From CAZSHX01 sp964606895 (lineage in GTDB: Bacteria > Bacteroidota > Ignavibacteria > Kapaibacteriales > UBA2268): a stretch of DNA of 61,776 bases. Below, in pieces: positions 28,313 to 38,131 of this stretch (the first letter of the stretch is position 1; every line of letters begins with the position of its first letter). The position numbers were made by a program, and so were the translations under genes. The notes below the pieces were generated by a model, which saw only the letters and a program-made list of their open reading frames with translations, ran no database searches and was not told where the DNA came from. Location of the stretch: positions 1-61,776 of the forward strand of contig CAZSHX010000019.1 of assembly GCA_964606895.1 (NCBI GenBank), read 5' to 3'.

Positions 28313-30831
28313 ATACCTGAATAAGAATCAATATCAACAGTCATCTTTACTGAAGTGTTTGCATAATTTCTTTTATAATCTTCGATTGCCCTTTTTATTG
28401 ACCTTCTCATTAATGAGCCATTTTTATCAAGATCTTTGATACTTTTTATTATCAAAGTTCTTCTGAACTCATTTTTCATTTTGCTTATGGAAGGCAAAAC
28501 AGGACCGAGAACATTCCAGAATTTTGCTTTGAATGGAAGCAGATAGAGAAATTTGTAAATGTGGTCTTTTACTAAGATATCATCCTTACCAGAAAATTCG
28601 ATAATGATAAATCTTGCAAACGGAGGGTAAACAGCGTTTCTGCGATGAGTCAATTCTTCTTCGTAAAATTTAGAATATGAAGCAATTCTTGTGGCATAAA
28701 TTGCCATATTATCTGGATGTGTTGTCTGAATAAGTACCTTACCCACCAATTCACTGCTTCTTCCTGCCCTTCCGGCAACCTGAGTCAATAGCTGAAAAGT
28801 TCTTTCCGAGGCTCTGAAATCGGGAAGAAAAAGCTGTAAATCTGCATTAATAACACCAACAAGAGTCACTCTGGCAAAATCGAGTCCTTTTGCAACCATT
28901 TGGGTACCGATAAGAATATCTGTTTCACCCCTTGCAAATCTTGAAAGGATACTCCGATGAGAACCTTTTTTTCTTGTAGTATCCGTATCCATTCTTTCTA
29001 TTTTCACAGGGATATTGCATCCTTTGAAATAGCTTTCCAATTCGTCCTCAATCCTTTGAGTCCCAAATCCAATTTCTTTCATTTCCGGGAAACCGCAAGT
29101 TGTGCAGGAACTTTCGGCTGATTGGAAAAACCCGCAATAGTGGCATCTTAACTGATTCCTGACTTTATGAAAAGTCAAACTCACATCACAATTTTGACAG
29201 ACAGGAATGAACCCACACTCCATACATTCAATATAAGACGAGAATCCTCTCCTATTTTGGAAAAGTATCACTCCTTCTTTTTTGATTATTCGTTCTGAAA
29301 TCTCATCCAAAAGGATCTTAGAAACCGAACCTATCAACTGCCCGTGTTTTCTTGCTTCCAATGTATTTATGACATTAATCACCGGAAGTTTAGCTCCGTC
29401 AGCCCTATCTGTTATTTGCAGTAATTCATATTTCCCCGATTGAGCATTGAACATACTTTCAATTGATGGTGTTGCCGAGCCGAGCAGAACTACTGCATTC
29501 TCCATCTTTGCCCGAATAACTGCCAAATCTCTGGCATTATACCTTGGAGCAGGAGAGGTTTGTTTGTATGAAGGTTCGTGTTCTTCATCCACAACGATCA
29601 AGCCGATATCTTTCAGTGGTGCAAAGATTGCTGACCTTGCACCCAAAACTATTCTCACTTTTCCATCCCTGATTGACCGCCAAGAATCAAACCTTTCGCC
29701 ATCTGACATTCTGCTGTGCAAAACTGCAAAATCCTCACTGAATGCTTGTTTAAATCGGTCAATAAGCTGTGGTGTTAAATTAATTTCCGGGACCAACAAT
29801 AAAGCAGTCTTTCCAAGTTTGAGAATATCTTTGATTAAATGAATATAAACCAATGTCTTTCCGCTTCCGGTAACTCCATGAAGAAGGAAAGGTTTGAACA
29901 CCAAAGGATTAAAAGATTTTCTCACGCTTTCAACTACGGCATTTTGCTCGTCTGTCAGTTCAAGAAGAGCTTCATTTCTTGTTCCAAGATCGCCTGCAGA
30001 TTTGCTCGATTCTGTATCTCTGGCAACTTCAATATTATATATTTCGATATACTCTTTTTTGGCAAGCGAGTTAACAATGGAAATGGTACAATTGGTTTCA
30101 GCTAATGTTTCAGAAAGCATTACATGGTCTGTTGAATTCGTCTGATTAAGATAAACATTACTAAAAACTACTGACTGTTTGGATGATTTCTTGTCGAGTT
30201 CATCTAAGATACTTTGAACTTTGTCGGAATCTGAAAGTATATTTTCTGGAATCCGAAGAGCTTTTTGTTGCTTTGGTTTTGTTTCACCTTCGACAGCAAA
30301 CTCACATTTAATAATTCCATGATCTTCCAAATATGAAATTTGAGAAGCAATTGAATCCGTTTCAAGTAATTTTTCAAGATAGTTAATAGAAATGAAATCT
30401 TTATTATTCATCAATTCACCCAGAAGTTGTGCTCTTTTAGGTGCATTTTTTGAAATGGTTTGAAGTTCAGAATCGGTTAACCATTCCAGAACCTGAACCC
30501 TGATAACACTTTTGGGTGAAAGTCCCTGAGGTAAAGCGGCTTTGAGAACTTCCCCATGTGAGCAAAGGTAATAATCGGCTATCCATTTTGTAAAATCAAG
30601 AAAACTTTGAGAAAATGAAGGAACATCATCAAGAAATTCAATAATCTCTTTGAATTTTTCAGGTTCTTTTGTTTCGCCTGCTGACACAACAACTCCTGTT
30701 ATTAACCTTTTACCAAACGGCACAAGAGCTCTCCTCCCTATCAACTCCCCATCAACAAAATTTGGCGGGAGCAAATATGAAAAATTTTTATCCAATGGAA
30801 TTGGAAGTGCAATATTTAATATCAGACTCAT
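28309..30831 (-). CDS. priA: Primosomal protein N' (PriA helicase)
   Basis: 840 residues. An N-terminal DNA-binding domain (LPIPLDKNFSYLLP) is followed by helicase motifs GVTGSGKTLVY (Walker A), DEEHEPSYKQ (Walker B), GSATPS, and QVAGRAGRS. The Cys zinc clusters typical of PriA lie between (CMECGFIPVCQNCD, CHYCGF, CTTCG). It restarts stalled replication forks by loading the replisome. An insertion of low-conservation sequence around residues 190-290 makes it longer than E. coli PriA (732). It ends overlapping the convergent DUF5714-like gene. Confidence 0.96.
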   Translation of the reverse strand: MSLILNIALPIPLDKNFSYLLPPNFVDGELIGRRALVPFGKRLITGVVVSAGETKEPEKFKEIIEFLDDVPSFSQSFLDFTKWIADYYLCSHGEVLKAALPQGLSPKSVIRVQVLEWLTDSELQTISKNAPKRAQLLGELMNNKDFISINYLEKLLETDSIASQISYLEDHGIIKCEFAVEGETKPKQQKALRIPENILSDSDKVQSILDELDKKSSKQSVVFSNVYLNQTNSTDHVMLSETLAETNCTISIVNSLAKKEYIEIYNIEVARDTESSKSAGDLGTRNEALLELTDEQNAVVESVRKSFNPLVFKPFLLHGVTGSGKTLVYIHLIKDILKLGKTALLLVPEINLTPQLIDRFKQAFSEDFAVLHSRMSDGERFDSWRSIRDGKVRIVLGARSAIFAPLKDIGLIVVDEEHEPSYKQTSPAPRYNARDLAVIRAKMENAVVLLGSATPSIESMFNAQSGKYELLQITDRADGAKLPVINVINTLEARKHGQLIGSVSKILLDEISERIIKKEGVILFQNRRGFSSYIECMECGFIPVCQNCDVSLTFHKVRNQLRCHYCGFFQSAESSCTTCGFPEMKEIGFGTQRIEDELESYFKGCNIPVKIERMDTDTTRKKGSHRSILSRFARGETDILIGTQMVAKGLDFARVTLVGVINADLQLFLPDFRASERTFQLLTQVAGRAGRSSELVGKVLIQTTHPDNMAIYATRIASYSKFYEEELTHRRNAVYPPFARFIIIEFSGKDDILVKDHIYKFLYLLPFKAKFWNVLGPVLPSISKMKNEFRRTLIIKSIKDLDKNGSLMRRSIKRAIEDYKRNYANTSVKMTVDIDSYSGI

Positions 30832-30939
30832 CAGGATAGCAAATTAATATATTATAATTAATAATTTTCAACAAAACATTAAACTTTTTCGTCTAACCAC
30901 ATATTTTTTGACAGATTATTATTAATAATAGGAGAAATT

Positions 30940-32130
30940 ATGCATTGGAAGAATTTTTTAATCGTTGGATTAGTGACTGTAATCTCGATTTTTTCTTTTC
31001 AGAATTGCAATTCGCAAAATAAAAATAAGATTTACGAAGATGGTACTTCGGATACTTATCAGTCAAATCCCGCTGAAAAAGAAGTTAATAATTCCCGTCA
31101 TAATGCTATTACTAAGGCAATCGAGAAATGCACCCCTGCAATTGTGGGCATAAATGTTACAGAAACTTATACTGTTGAATACCGCAATCCGTTCAGCGAA
31201 TTTTTTGATGACCCGTATATTCAAAGATTCTTTCAAAGACAACAGAGAACGAGAAAGAAAGAATATGAAGTTCGCGGATTAGGTTCGGGATTCATTATTT
31301 CACCCGACGGATATATTTTAACTAATCATCATGTTGCAGGTAATGCTTCCAAAATTGTAGTAACAACAACAAACGGCAAGAAATTCGATGCCGAAATCAT
31401 TGGTTCCGACAAAACAAGTGATGTTGCTCTGCTTAAAATCAAAGGAAAAGATTTCCCTTATATCAAAATGTCAAATTCAGATAACATCATTACCGGCGAA
31501 TGGGCTATTGCTTTCGGAAACCCATTCGGATTATTCGACTTGAATACAAAGCCTACTGTTACCGTCGGCGTTATTTCCAATTCAGGTATCAATTTTATTC
31601 AGGAAGACAAAATTTACAGAGGCATGATTCAAACAGATGCCGCTATCAGCTCGGGTAACTCGGGAGGACCACTCGTTAATGCATTAGGTGAAGTTATAGG
31701 CATCAATACGGTCATCTTCTCAACAGCACAGTCCGGAAAAGGTGCTGGAAGCATAGGTATCGGATGGGCTATTCCAATTAACAGAGTGAAAAAGATGGTG
31801 GATATAATCGAAAAAAATAAAAAAATCAATCGCAGTTACTATCTTGGACTCGATGTTAGAGAACTTGACGACGAAATTGCCAGATACCTTAAGGTTAAAG
31901 CAAATGAAGGTGTCGTTGTTATTGCTGTTGATAATCGTTCTCCTATTGAAAAATCAGGGATTGAACCCGGAGACATCATTCTTGAAATTAATGGCACAAA
32001 AATACTACGTGACCAGGATTATTTACTGGCAATTAACGATGGTATTGTTGGAGAAACGATGAAATTCCTTATTTTGCGTGACGACAAAAAGATCGAAAAG
32101 CAAATAGTTTTAGAACAGGCAAAAAGGTAA
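30940..32130 (+). CDS. HtrA/DegP-like periplasmic serine protease
   Basis: 396 residues. The N-terminal signal sequence ends near FSFQNCNSQNK; Cys23 could be lipidated but the lipobox is poor. The trypsin-like domain has His in TNHHVAGNA, Asp in SDKTSDVALLKI and Ser in AAISSGNSGGPLVNA. One PDZ domain follows (GLDVRELDDEIARYL to KKIEKQIVLEQ). This single-PDZ layout fits DegS/HhoA-type proteases acting in envelope quality control. It has a good Shine-Dalgarno (AGGAG, 6 bp before ATG). lptB begins 3 bp after the stop, so both envelope genes are probably cotranscribed. Confidence 0.92.
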   Translation: MHWKNFLIVGLVTVISIFSFQNCNSQNKNKIYEDGTSDTYQSNPAEKEVNNSRHNAITKAIEKCTPAIVGINVTETYTVEYRNPFSEFFDDPYIQRFFQRQQRTRKKEYEVRGLGSGFIISPDGYILTNHHVAGNASKIVVTTTNGKKFDAEIIGSDKTSDVALLKIKGKDFPYIKMSNSDNIITGEWAIAFGNPFGLFDLNTKPTVTVGVISNSGINFIQEDKIYRGMIQTDAAISSGNSGGPLVNALGEVIGINTVIFSTAQSGKGAGSIGIGWAIPINRVKKMVDIIEKNKKINRSYYLGLDVRELDDEIARYLKVKANEGVVVIAVDNRSPIEKSGIEPGDIILEINGTKILRDQDYLLAINDGIVGETMKFLILRDDKKIEKQIVLEQAKR

Positions 32131-32133
32131 TCT

Positions 32134-32883
32134 GTGGATACAATCATCAGCAATCTGCATGCAAAGAATCTTCTTAAGAGATACAAGAAAAGAACCGTTG
32201 TCAAAGATGTTTCAATAAATGTCAGTCAGGGTGAAATTGTTGGCTTGCTCGGTCCTAACGGTGCCGGTAAGACGACCACTTTCTACATGATTGTTGGAAT
32301 GGTTCGCCCGAACGAAGGAACAGTTTTTCTTGATAATGTTCAAATAACAAACAAGGCTATGTACAAACGTGCTAAGCTTGGCATCAGTTATTTACCACAG
32401 GAACCTTCTATTTTTAGGAAATTATCTGTTGAAAATAATATTAAGGCTATTCTTCAGCTCCAGAATCTTTCCCGAAAAGAAAGAAATCTCAGACTTGAAG
32501 AATTGTTGGAGAGTTTCGGCATAGCCCACGTCAGAAAAAGTCAAGGCTATATGCTTTCCGGAGGAGAAAGGCGGCGTTGCGAAATTGCACGTGCTCTTGC
32601 CTCAAATCCTAAATTCATTCTTCTTGATGAACCTTTTGCCGGTATTGACCCGATTGCAGTCGAAGACATTATGCAAATGGTTAGAAAGCTCAAAAAACAA
32701 GGAATCGGAGTGCTAATCACCGACCATAATGTACACGAAACGCTTTCCATTACTGACAGAGCTTATATTCTGATTGACGGCAATATCTTTACATCAGGTA
32801 CTGCAGAATCAATAGCATCAAATGCAGAAGTCCGTAAGCTCTATCTTGGTGAGACATTCAAACTTGAAAGGTACGGGGAATAG
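32134..32883 (+). CDS. lptB: LPS export ABC transporter ATPase LptB
   Basis: 249 residues starting with GTG. Walker A and its surroundings (LLGPNGAGKTTTFYMIVGMV) are the LptB hallmark; signature LSGGERRRCEIARAL, Walker B FILLDEPFAGIDPIAVEDI and switch ITDHNVHETL follow. It drives lipopolysaccharide extraction from the inner membrane with LptFG, which are not in the window. It directly follows htrA and ends 28 bp from the convergent sensor kinase. Confidence 0.95.
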   Translation: MDTIISNLHAKNLLKRYKKRTVVKDVSINVSQGEIVGLLGPNGAGKTTTFYMIVGMVRPNEGTVFLDNVQITNKAMYKRAKLGISYLPQEPSIFRKLSVENNIKAILQLQNLSRKERNLRLEELLESFGIAHVRKSQGYMLSGGERRRCEIARALASNPKFILLDEPFAGIDPIAVEDIMQMVRKLKKQGIGVLITDHNVHETLSITDRAYILIDGNIFTSGTAESIASNAEVRKLYLGETFKLERYGE

Positions 32884-32911
32884 AAATTTTTTAATTAATC
32901 TGAATTTATAG

Positions 32912-34414
32912 CTAAGTCTCAAGATATTTTGGAATTGTGACAACGAACCGACTTCCTTTTGTCAAATTGCTATCTACTGATATGGATCCTTTTATTGCTT
33001 CAAGACAATTTTTAATGATAGTCATTCCCAAACCAGTACCTTGTATTGTTCCAACATTACTTCCTCTGAAGAATGGTTCGAATAGCTGTTCGATATCTTT
33101 TTTGGAAATACCGATTCCTTCGTCGGTAATTGTTATGGAAACTTTTTCCTCGGATGAATCAAGTTCGACAATTATTTTGGTATTCTCGGCTGAGTATTTA
33201 ACTGCATTCGTTAACAAGTTATTCAGAATTTGTGTGAGAAGAATTCTATCAGTAACTACATCAATTGACTGCATTTGGATATTTGTTATGAAATGTTGCT
33301 GTTTGAGATTGTTGGATTCATGAATTTGAATACTTTCTTCAATGATATTTATGATATTGAACTTTTCAATATTAATAAATTGTTTGCCTCTGGCAAATCT
33401 ACCTATGATTAAAACATCATCAAGAAGCTTTGTCATTGTTTTAACTGATGACTGAATTCTACGAATATGTTTATCAAAATCAACAGGTTTCCCTGATTTG
33501 AAGAATATATCCAAAAGATAAGTGGAAGAGAGAATTACTGTTAGCGGAGTTCTGTATTCATGCGAAACCATAGAAACAAAGTTTGAACGGATTTCACTCA
33601 ATTCCTTCTCATTTTCGAGTGCTATTGTGAGTTCTGATTCAGCATTTATTAATTTCATTTCTTTTTGTTTTCGGATTTCAATTTCCTGGTGTAAATTATT
33701 ATAAGCAATTTCGAGTTTATCTGCCATCGAGTTAAAAGAAAGAGATAGTTTACCAATATCATCTAACGAATATATTGGAACTCGCTGAGAAAAATCTCCC
33801 TCAGCAATCAGATTAAATGCTTTTACAACTCTTTTTATTGGTTTTGTTGTAAAAGTCACTAAAATAAAAACAATGATGAAACCGAAAAGCAAGAGTCCAA
33901 AACTAATCCATGCTATATGAACTTTGCTGAAGTACATATCTTTTTTTGTTTTATTGATAGATAGACCAAGAAAAATCTTGCCGAGTTTTTTTCCGTTAAA
34001 CGAAATCATACTTGTAGTTAGAAGAGTTGAATCAGAAATATGAACTTTGTTTACTTCAGACTTAGTTAAATAATTGAATTGATTTGCTAAATCTTTTCGA
34101 TATGAACTTACAACTTGATTTTTATCATTTTAAATAATAATAAAAATAATATCTGGATTCTGAACAGTAAGTTGTTCGATTGATTCATTAATAACAAGAC
34201 TATCAATGTAGTAGAGCATAGCAGGTGCAATGTAATTTCCTGCCATTTTACTCATTGTTATTGCTCTTTCGGAAGTTGATGTTATTGAAAGATTCTCGAA
34301 TTTCGAAGGGAAATAAAAATAAATAAACAGACAAATTATTATATTATTTAATGCAAAGAAAATTATTAATTTTCGTCTGATTGATAAATTCTGGAATTTG
34401 TTGAAATTTTTCAT
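32912..34414 (-). pseudogene. Sensor histidine kinase interrupted by an in-frame TAA
   Basis: The reading frame from ATG 34414 to the stop at 32912 is one gene of 501 codons, broken only by TAA at 34130-34132 (codon 95). Both halves are in the same frame, and sense codons continue directly after the stop (NDKNQVVSSYRKDLA). Order: TM1 (about 17-33), extracytoplasmic sensor region, stop, rest of the sensor, TM2 (ISFGLLLFGFIIVFILV), HAMP, HisKA with MVSHEYRTPLTVI, and HATPase_c (NLLTNAVKYS, DEGIGISKKD, GTGLGMTIIK). An internal ATG at 34009 could still give a kinase lacking TM1 and most of the sensor. A point mutation, an assembly error or readthrough are possible. It follows the YfiR-like gene by 6 bp. 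Confidence 0.75.
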
Positions 34415-34420
34415 GATAAA

Positions 34421-34987
34421 TTATTCTATTACTTTAGAAAATTTAAGTATTTGGGAACTGAATTCAGCATGTATTTCCTTTGCGGTTATCAGATTAATTA
34501 TTATCAATGGTTTCTCGCCTTTAATTCCTAATCCGAAAGCAACTCCAAAATCTACATATTCAGGTAAAACCGAAAATGACATCATTTTATGCTGAATGAG
34601 AATTTCTGAAATATTACTGATATCTACTGACCGTAGTGGTGCAATAATGGCACAATCAGTAATATTTTTATTCAAATATCTGTCAATATCGTTTTCGTCC
34701 TGAATTGAAACAGCTTCAATCTGAACATTATATCCTGAAAATCTTTGAAATGTTTCGTTTCCTTGAATGGTGCTGAGAATTTCTTTTGATATAACAAGGG
34801 AATATCTGTATGATTTCTGATAGAAAATAGTGAATTTGAGATTACCTCTAATGTTTTTTGTAAAACTTCTATCGTAAGAAAGTATCTTGTACATTATTGG
34901 AATCTGATTAACTATAGGTACAGCTATCTCTTGGCTAAATATAGTTTTAACGGTGATAAACAACAATATAATAATAAATTTTCTCAT
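34421..34987 (-). CDS. YfiR-like (DUF4154) periplasmic protein
   Basis: 188 residues with a signal peptide (MRKFIIILLFITVKTIFSQE). The pattern IMYKILSYDRSF, FTIFYQKSY, DCAIIAPL, MMSFSVLPEYVDFGVAFGLG and IIINLITAKEIHAEFSSQIL matches the YfiR/DUF4154 family, whose founding member YfiR is a periplasmic regulator of a membrane signalling enzyme. It lies 7 bp after the TonB receptor gene and 6 bp before the HAMP sensor kinase. It likely passes a signal to that kinase; this is inference from context. Confidence 0.7.
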   Translation of the reverse strand: MRKFIIILLFITVKTIFSQEIAVPIVNQIPIMYKILSYDRSFTKNIRGNLKFTIFYQKSYRYSLVISKEILSTIQGNETFQRFSGYNVQIEAVSIQDENDIDRYLNKNITDCAIIAPLRSVDISNISEILIQHKMMSFSVLPEYVDFGVAFGLGIKGEKPLIIINLITAKEIHAEFSSQILKFSKVIE

Positions 34988-34994
34988 TGATTAT

Positions 34995-36980
34995 TTATAG
35001 AGCTAACCCAAAGTTGATAATGAAATTTCTTCCGTTTTGGATTAGGGAATGCTGAATATGTTCATATCCACCGGGTAAATAGTATTGCTTGTCCAAAAGA
35101 TTGTTGATTTTCAGGGAAAGGGAAAATCTATTTAATATTGAATTAAAAGTGTTGTCTGCTGTTAAATTTGGTTTAATATCAAAATAAAGATTGAATATCA
35201 TGAATGAAGGAGTTATATCTTCAAAAAAAGTATTTCTCTCAGATTCATATAAGTAATCCAAAGAAACACTAAAATGTTTAAAGAATTTCTGAGATAATCC
35301 TGCTTTAACCAAATAAACCGGTGAATTACTCAAGTGTTTTGAATCGAATTTATCTCTTGCGAAACTATGAGTGAAAGATAAATATCCCCAAAGACCTGAT
35401 TTGAATTTAGCCTTTAAATCAGCTTCAAACCCAAAGGACTCAATATTTTGTTTATTTGTAAATTGAGTTAACGAATCCGAAGGATCTAAATACTGGTCTA
35501 TAAGGTCATTCATGACATAATAGAAAACCGAAGCTTTGAAATAAAAATTCTGGAGAAATTTTTGTTCGTAGCACAATTCAGTAGTTGATATTTGCTCAGG
35601 TTTCAAATTATGATTGGGTTTTTGTGTGAGATAATCAGTATAAAATGCTTCATAATTATTTGGTGATCTGAATGCTTTTCCATAAATCAGTTTAAAATAA
35701 CTTTCTCCATAGGGATTGAAAACTAAAGCCGCTCTTGGTGTCAAACCTTGAAAAAACAGAGAATTATTTTCATATCTTAAGCCTGCGGTTATGCTTAAAT
35801 TGTCCAGTATTTGATATTGATCCTGCAAATAGAATGATAGAATATTAAAAGGTTGATTATGGTCATAAACCGAAGAATCATTTATCCAAAACCTATATAG
35901 GGATAATGAATTATATTTTTCCTCAATCCCCCATGTCAATCTGTTGCCCGGGAAGATATCCCAAATATGCTGAACTTCAGCCCCAACCCAAATACCCTTA
36001 GTTTGTTCAGTCTGTGGGGCATTATATTGGTAAAAGCCATCGGATCTGTAATAATCAAAATATGTTCTTAACTTCAGTTTCTGGTTTTTGTTCAAATCAA
36101 ATTTGTAGTTGAAATCCATATAACCTCTATCGTCGGTTGATTTTGTGTTGTTGGAATTAAAAGTCACTTCCCAGGGAGCTGTCGGGATTGTTTTTTCTCT
36201 GGATACAAAGGAAATATTTGCTGTGAAATCTGTGTATTTGATTGAACTGAAAAGTTGATAGTATCTGTCTGCATCCGAGTTTATTGCATTTCCGAAATTG
36301 GTTGAGTCGGTATCAAACTCCTTAAAATAATAATCACGACCTGCGATTATTCCACCCTTTGCTGATGCCGTCACACTTAATTTGTTCGAAAATTCTTTGC
36401 CGAACAAAAAAGTACCTTCATTTCTTCCATAATTTCCGGTTTGATAATTGAATTTGAACCCGTCTATATTATTTCCTGCTTTAGTGATGATGTTAATTAC
36501 TGCCAGCATTGCACCGGTACCATAAAGAACTGAACCCGGACCAACAACTATTTCAATTTTTTCTACATTTTTCAGATCAATCCCTAGATCATTCCCAATA
36601 AATATCGACCCATAATAATTTTCATTTATTATATGTCCATTCACCATTAGAAGTAGCTTATTGCTATATGAGGACGGACGGTCGAATCCTCTTGAACCTA
36701 CATATTGATAACTATGGTCATCTCTTATGAAAAATCCTTTAACGGATTGAAGAACGTCTGCTAATGTTTGGTAACCATACCTATCAATATCTTCAGAAGT
36801 AATTATTTCTACAGAAGATGGTGCCTCGCTTACATTTTGTTCATATTTTGCCGCTGTACTAACGGTCATATTCAGCATTTCTTCAAGTAACTTATCTGTT
36901 GTATCAGTCTGACAAAAGATGCTACCGAAACATAAAAATATTGAAATCAATACCAAGGTTTTTATTAATTTATTTTGCAT
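34995..36980 (-). CDS. TonB-dependent outer-membrane receptor
   Basis: 661 residues. A signal peptide (residues 1-24) and a TonB-box-like stretch precede the plug domain (APSSVEIITSEDIDRYGYQT, VKGFFIRDDHSYQYVGSRGF, NVEKIEIVVGPGSVLYGTGA, NIITK). A 22-strand barrel follows, ending in an aromatic-rich C-terminal strand (GRNFIINFGLAL). The receptor imports an iron complex, vitamin or other ligand; the ligand is unknown. It is the first gene of a three-gene operon with the YfiR-like protein and sensor kinase, so it may also act in signalling. Confidence 0.88.
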   Translation of the reverse strand: MQNKLIKTLVLISIFLCFGSIFCQTDTTDKLLEEMLNMTVSTAAKYEQNVSEAPSSVEIITSEDIDRYGYQTLADVLQSVKGFFIRDDHSYQYVGSRGFDRPSSYSNKLLLMVNGHIINENYYGSIFIGNDLGIDLKNVEKIEIVVGPGSVLYGTGAMLAVINIITKAGNNIDGFKFNYQTGNYGRNEGTFLFGKEFSNKLSVTASAKGGIIAGRDYYFKEFDTDSTNFGNAINSDADRYYQLFSSIKYTDFTANISFVSREKTIPTAPWEVTFNSNNTKSTDDRGYMDFNYKFDLNKNQKLKLRTYFDYYRSDGFYQYNAPQTEQTKGIWVGAEVQHIWDIFPGNRLTWGIEEKYNSLSLYRFWINDSSVYDHNQPFNILSFYLQDQYQILDNLSITAGLRYENNSLFFQGLTPRAALVFNPYGESYFKLIYGKAFRSPNNYEAFYTDYLTQKPNHNLKPEQISTTELCYEQKFLQNFYFKASVFYYVMNDLIDQYLDPSDSLTQFTNKQNIESFGFEADLKAKFKSGLWGYLSFTHSFARDKFDSKHLSNSPVYLVKAGLSQKFFKHFSVSLDYLYESERNTFFEDITPSFMIFNLYFDIKPNLTADNTFNSILNRFSLSLKINNLLDKQYYLPGGYEHIQHSLIQNGRNFIINFGLAL

Positions 36981-37288
36981 ATTCTCCTTAAAAAATTACT
37001 TGTTGCTCACTTTAACAAAAACAATTGTTTAAGTATGTAATAATTATCGGCAACAAATAGAAAAAGTTAACTAAAAATTATATCAAAGATTTTAGTTTTA
37101 TGGATTTTGAAGATTATGAATTAGGGATGGTTCTTTTTGGCTATAAATCTAAAAATACATTAAACCTTTAATAATATCAATATGTTATGCGATTAACCTA
37201 TTGCATCTTCTTAAAGAAAGATTAGGAAAAATAAAAAAACCTGCCAAGAATAAATGTCCCAGGCAGGTTCTTTCTAATTAAATTCAGT
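36981..37288. other. Intergenic region upstream of the TonB receptor, containing the hdr-flx terminator
   Basis: This 308-bp AT-rich stretch holds the presumed promoter of the TonB receptor operon (none recognised with confidence) and, at 37231-37270, the terminator of the hdr-flx operon. No open frame of note. Confidence 0.5.
37231..37270 (-). terminator. Intrinsic terminator of the hdr-flx operon
   Basis: An 8-bp stem (AACCTGCC at 37238-37245, GGCAGGTT at 37262-37269) is followed on the minus strand by a run of seven T. It lies 19 bp past the flxA stop. Confidence 0.85.
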
Positions 37289-38128
37289 CTAATACTCTGC
37301 AGGCATAAGTAAAAGTTGGTCGTAGCGGTAAACAGGTCCGTCTTTGCAGACGTAATTACTGCCAACCATACAATGTCCGCATTTTCCAATGCCACATTTC
37401 ATACGGTTTTCCAAAGTTGTAAAAATATCTTCATTTTGGAATCCCAATTTCTGCAGTATAGGCAACGAATATTTGATCATTATCGGAGGACCGCATACAA
37501 TAGCTATTGTGTTTTCGGCTTTTGGATTAATTTTTTCCAAAATTGTTGGAACAAAACCTACTTCGCCTTTCCATTCGGGAGTCTCACCACCGGGGTCAAC
37601 GGTTACAACCAAATTGACATCAGGTCTGTTTTTCCATTCTTCGAGCTCGTTTTTGTAAACCAAATCGGCTTCAGTCCTAGCTCCATAAAGGATCGTAATA
37701 TCTTTGAATTTATCTCTAAGGTCGAGTGCATTCCAGATGACGCATCTCAGGGGCGGAAGAGCTATACCTCCTGCGACGAAAATAAGGTTCTTTCCGTACC
37801 ATTCTTCCAAAGGAAAAGTATTTCCGTAAGGACCACGGAAACCGATATAGTCGCCTTCTTCACATCTGGCTAATGCGGATGTAACTCTACCTGTTTCGCG
37901 GAAAGTACATTCGATATATCCCTTACGGGTTGGTGATGAGGCAATGCAGAAAGTACTTTCACCTTCCCCGAAAATGGAGTATTCACCAAATTGACCTGCT
38001 TGAAAATGAAATTTATCAGCATCTTCAGGATTGGCAAACACTAATTTAAAAGTCTTGACAAGTGGTGATTCGTCAGTTATTTTTTCAATTTGCATTACAT
38101 AAGGTATGTACATATTTTGAATTTCCAT
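37289..38128 (-). CDS. flxA: FlxA: FAD/NAD-binding subunit of the Flx-Hdr complex
   Basis: 279 residues of the ferredoxin-NADP reductase fold, as in sulfhydrogenase gamma subunits. The FAD domain has FHFQAGQFGEYSI and STFCIASSP; the NAD domain has LIFVAGGIALPPLR and IVCGPPIMI. A C-terminal 2Fe-2S motif (CGIGKCGHC followed by VCKDGPVY) ends the protein. In Flx-Hdr this subunit oxidises NADH and passes electrons to the Fe-S subunits. It is the last gene of the operon, 3 bp after flxB and just before a terminator. Confidence 0.85.
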   Translation of the reverse strand: MEIQNMYIPYVMQIEKITDESPLVKTFKLVFANPEDADKFHFQAGQFGEYSIFGEGESTFCIASSPTRKGYIECTFRETGRVTSALARCEEGDYIGFRGPYGNTFPLEEWYGKNLIFVAGGIALPPLRCVIWNALDLRDKFKDITILYGARTEADLVYKNELEEWKNRPDVNLVVTVDPGGETPEWKGEVGFVPTILEKINPKAENTIAIVCGPPIMIKYSLPILQKLGFQNEDIFTTLENRMKCGIGKCGHCMVGSNYVCKDGPVYRYDQLLLMPAEY

Positions 38129-38131
38129 GTC

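Noticed and set aside
29447..29842. A 131-codon frame antisense to priA
   Set aside because: It lies fully inside well-conserved PriA helicase motifs, has a Ser/Leu-rich antisense composition and no family character.
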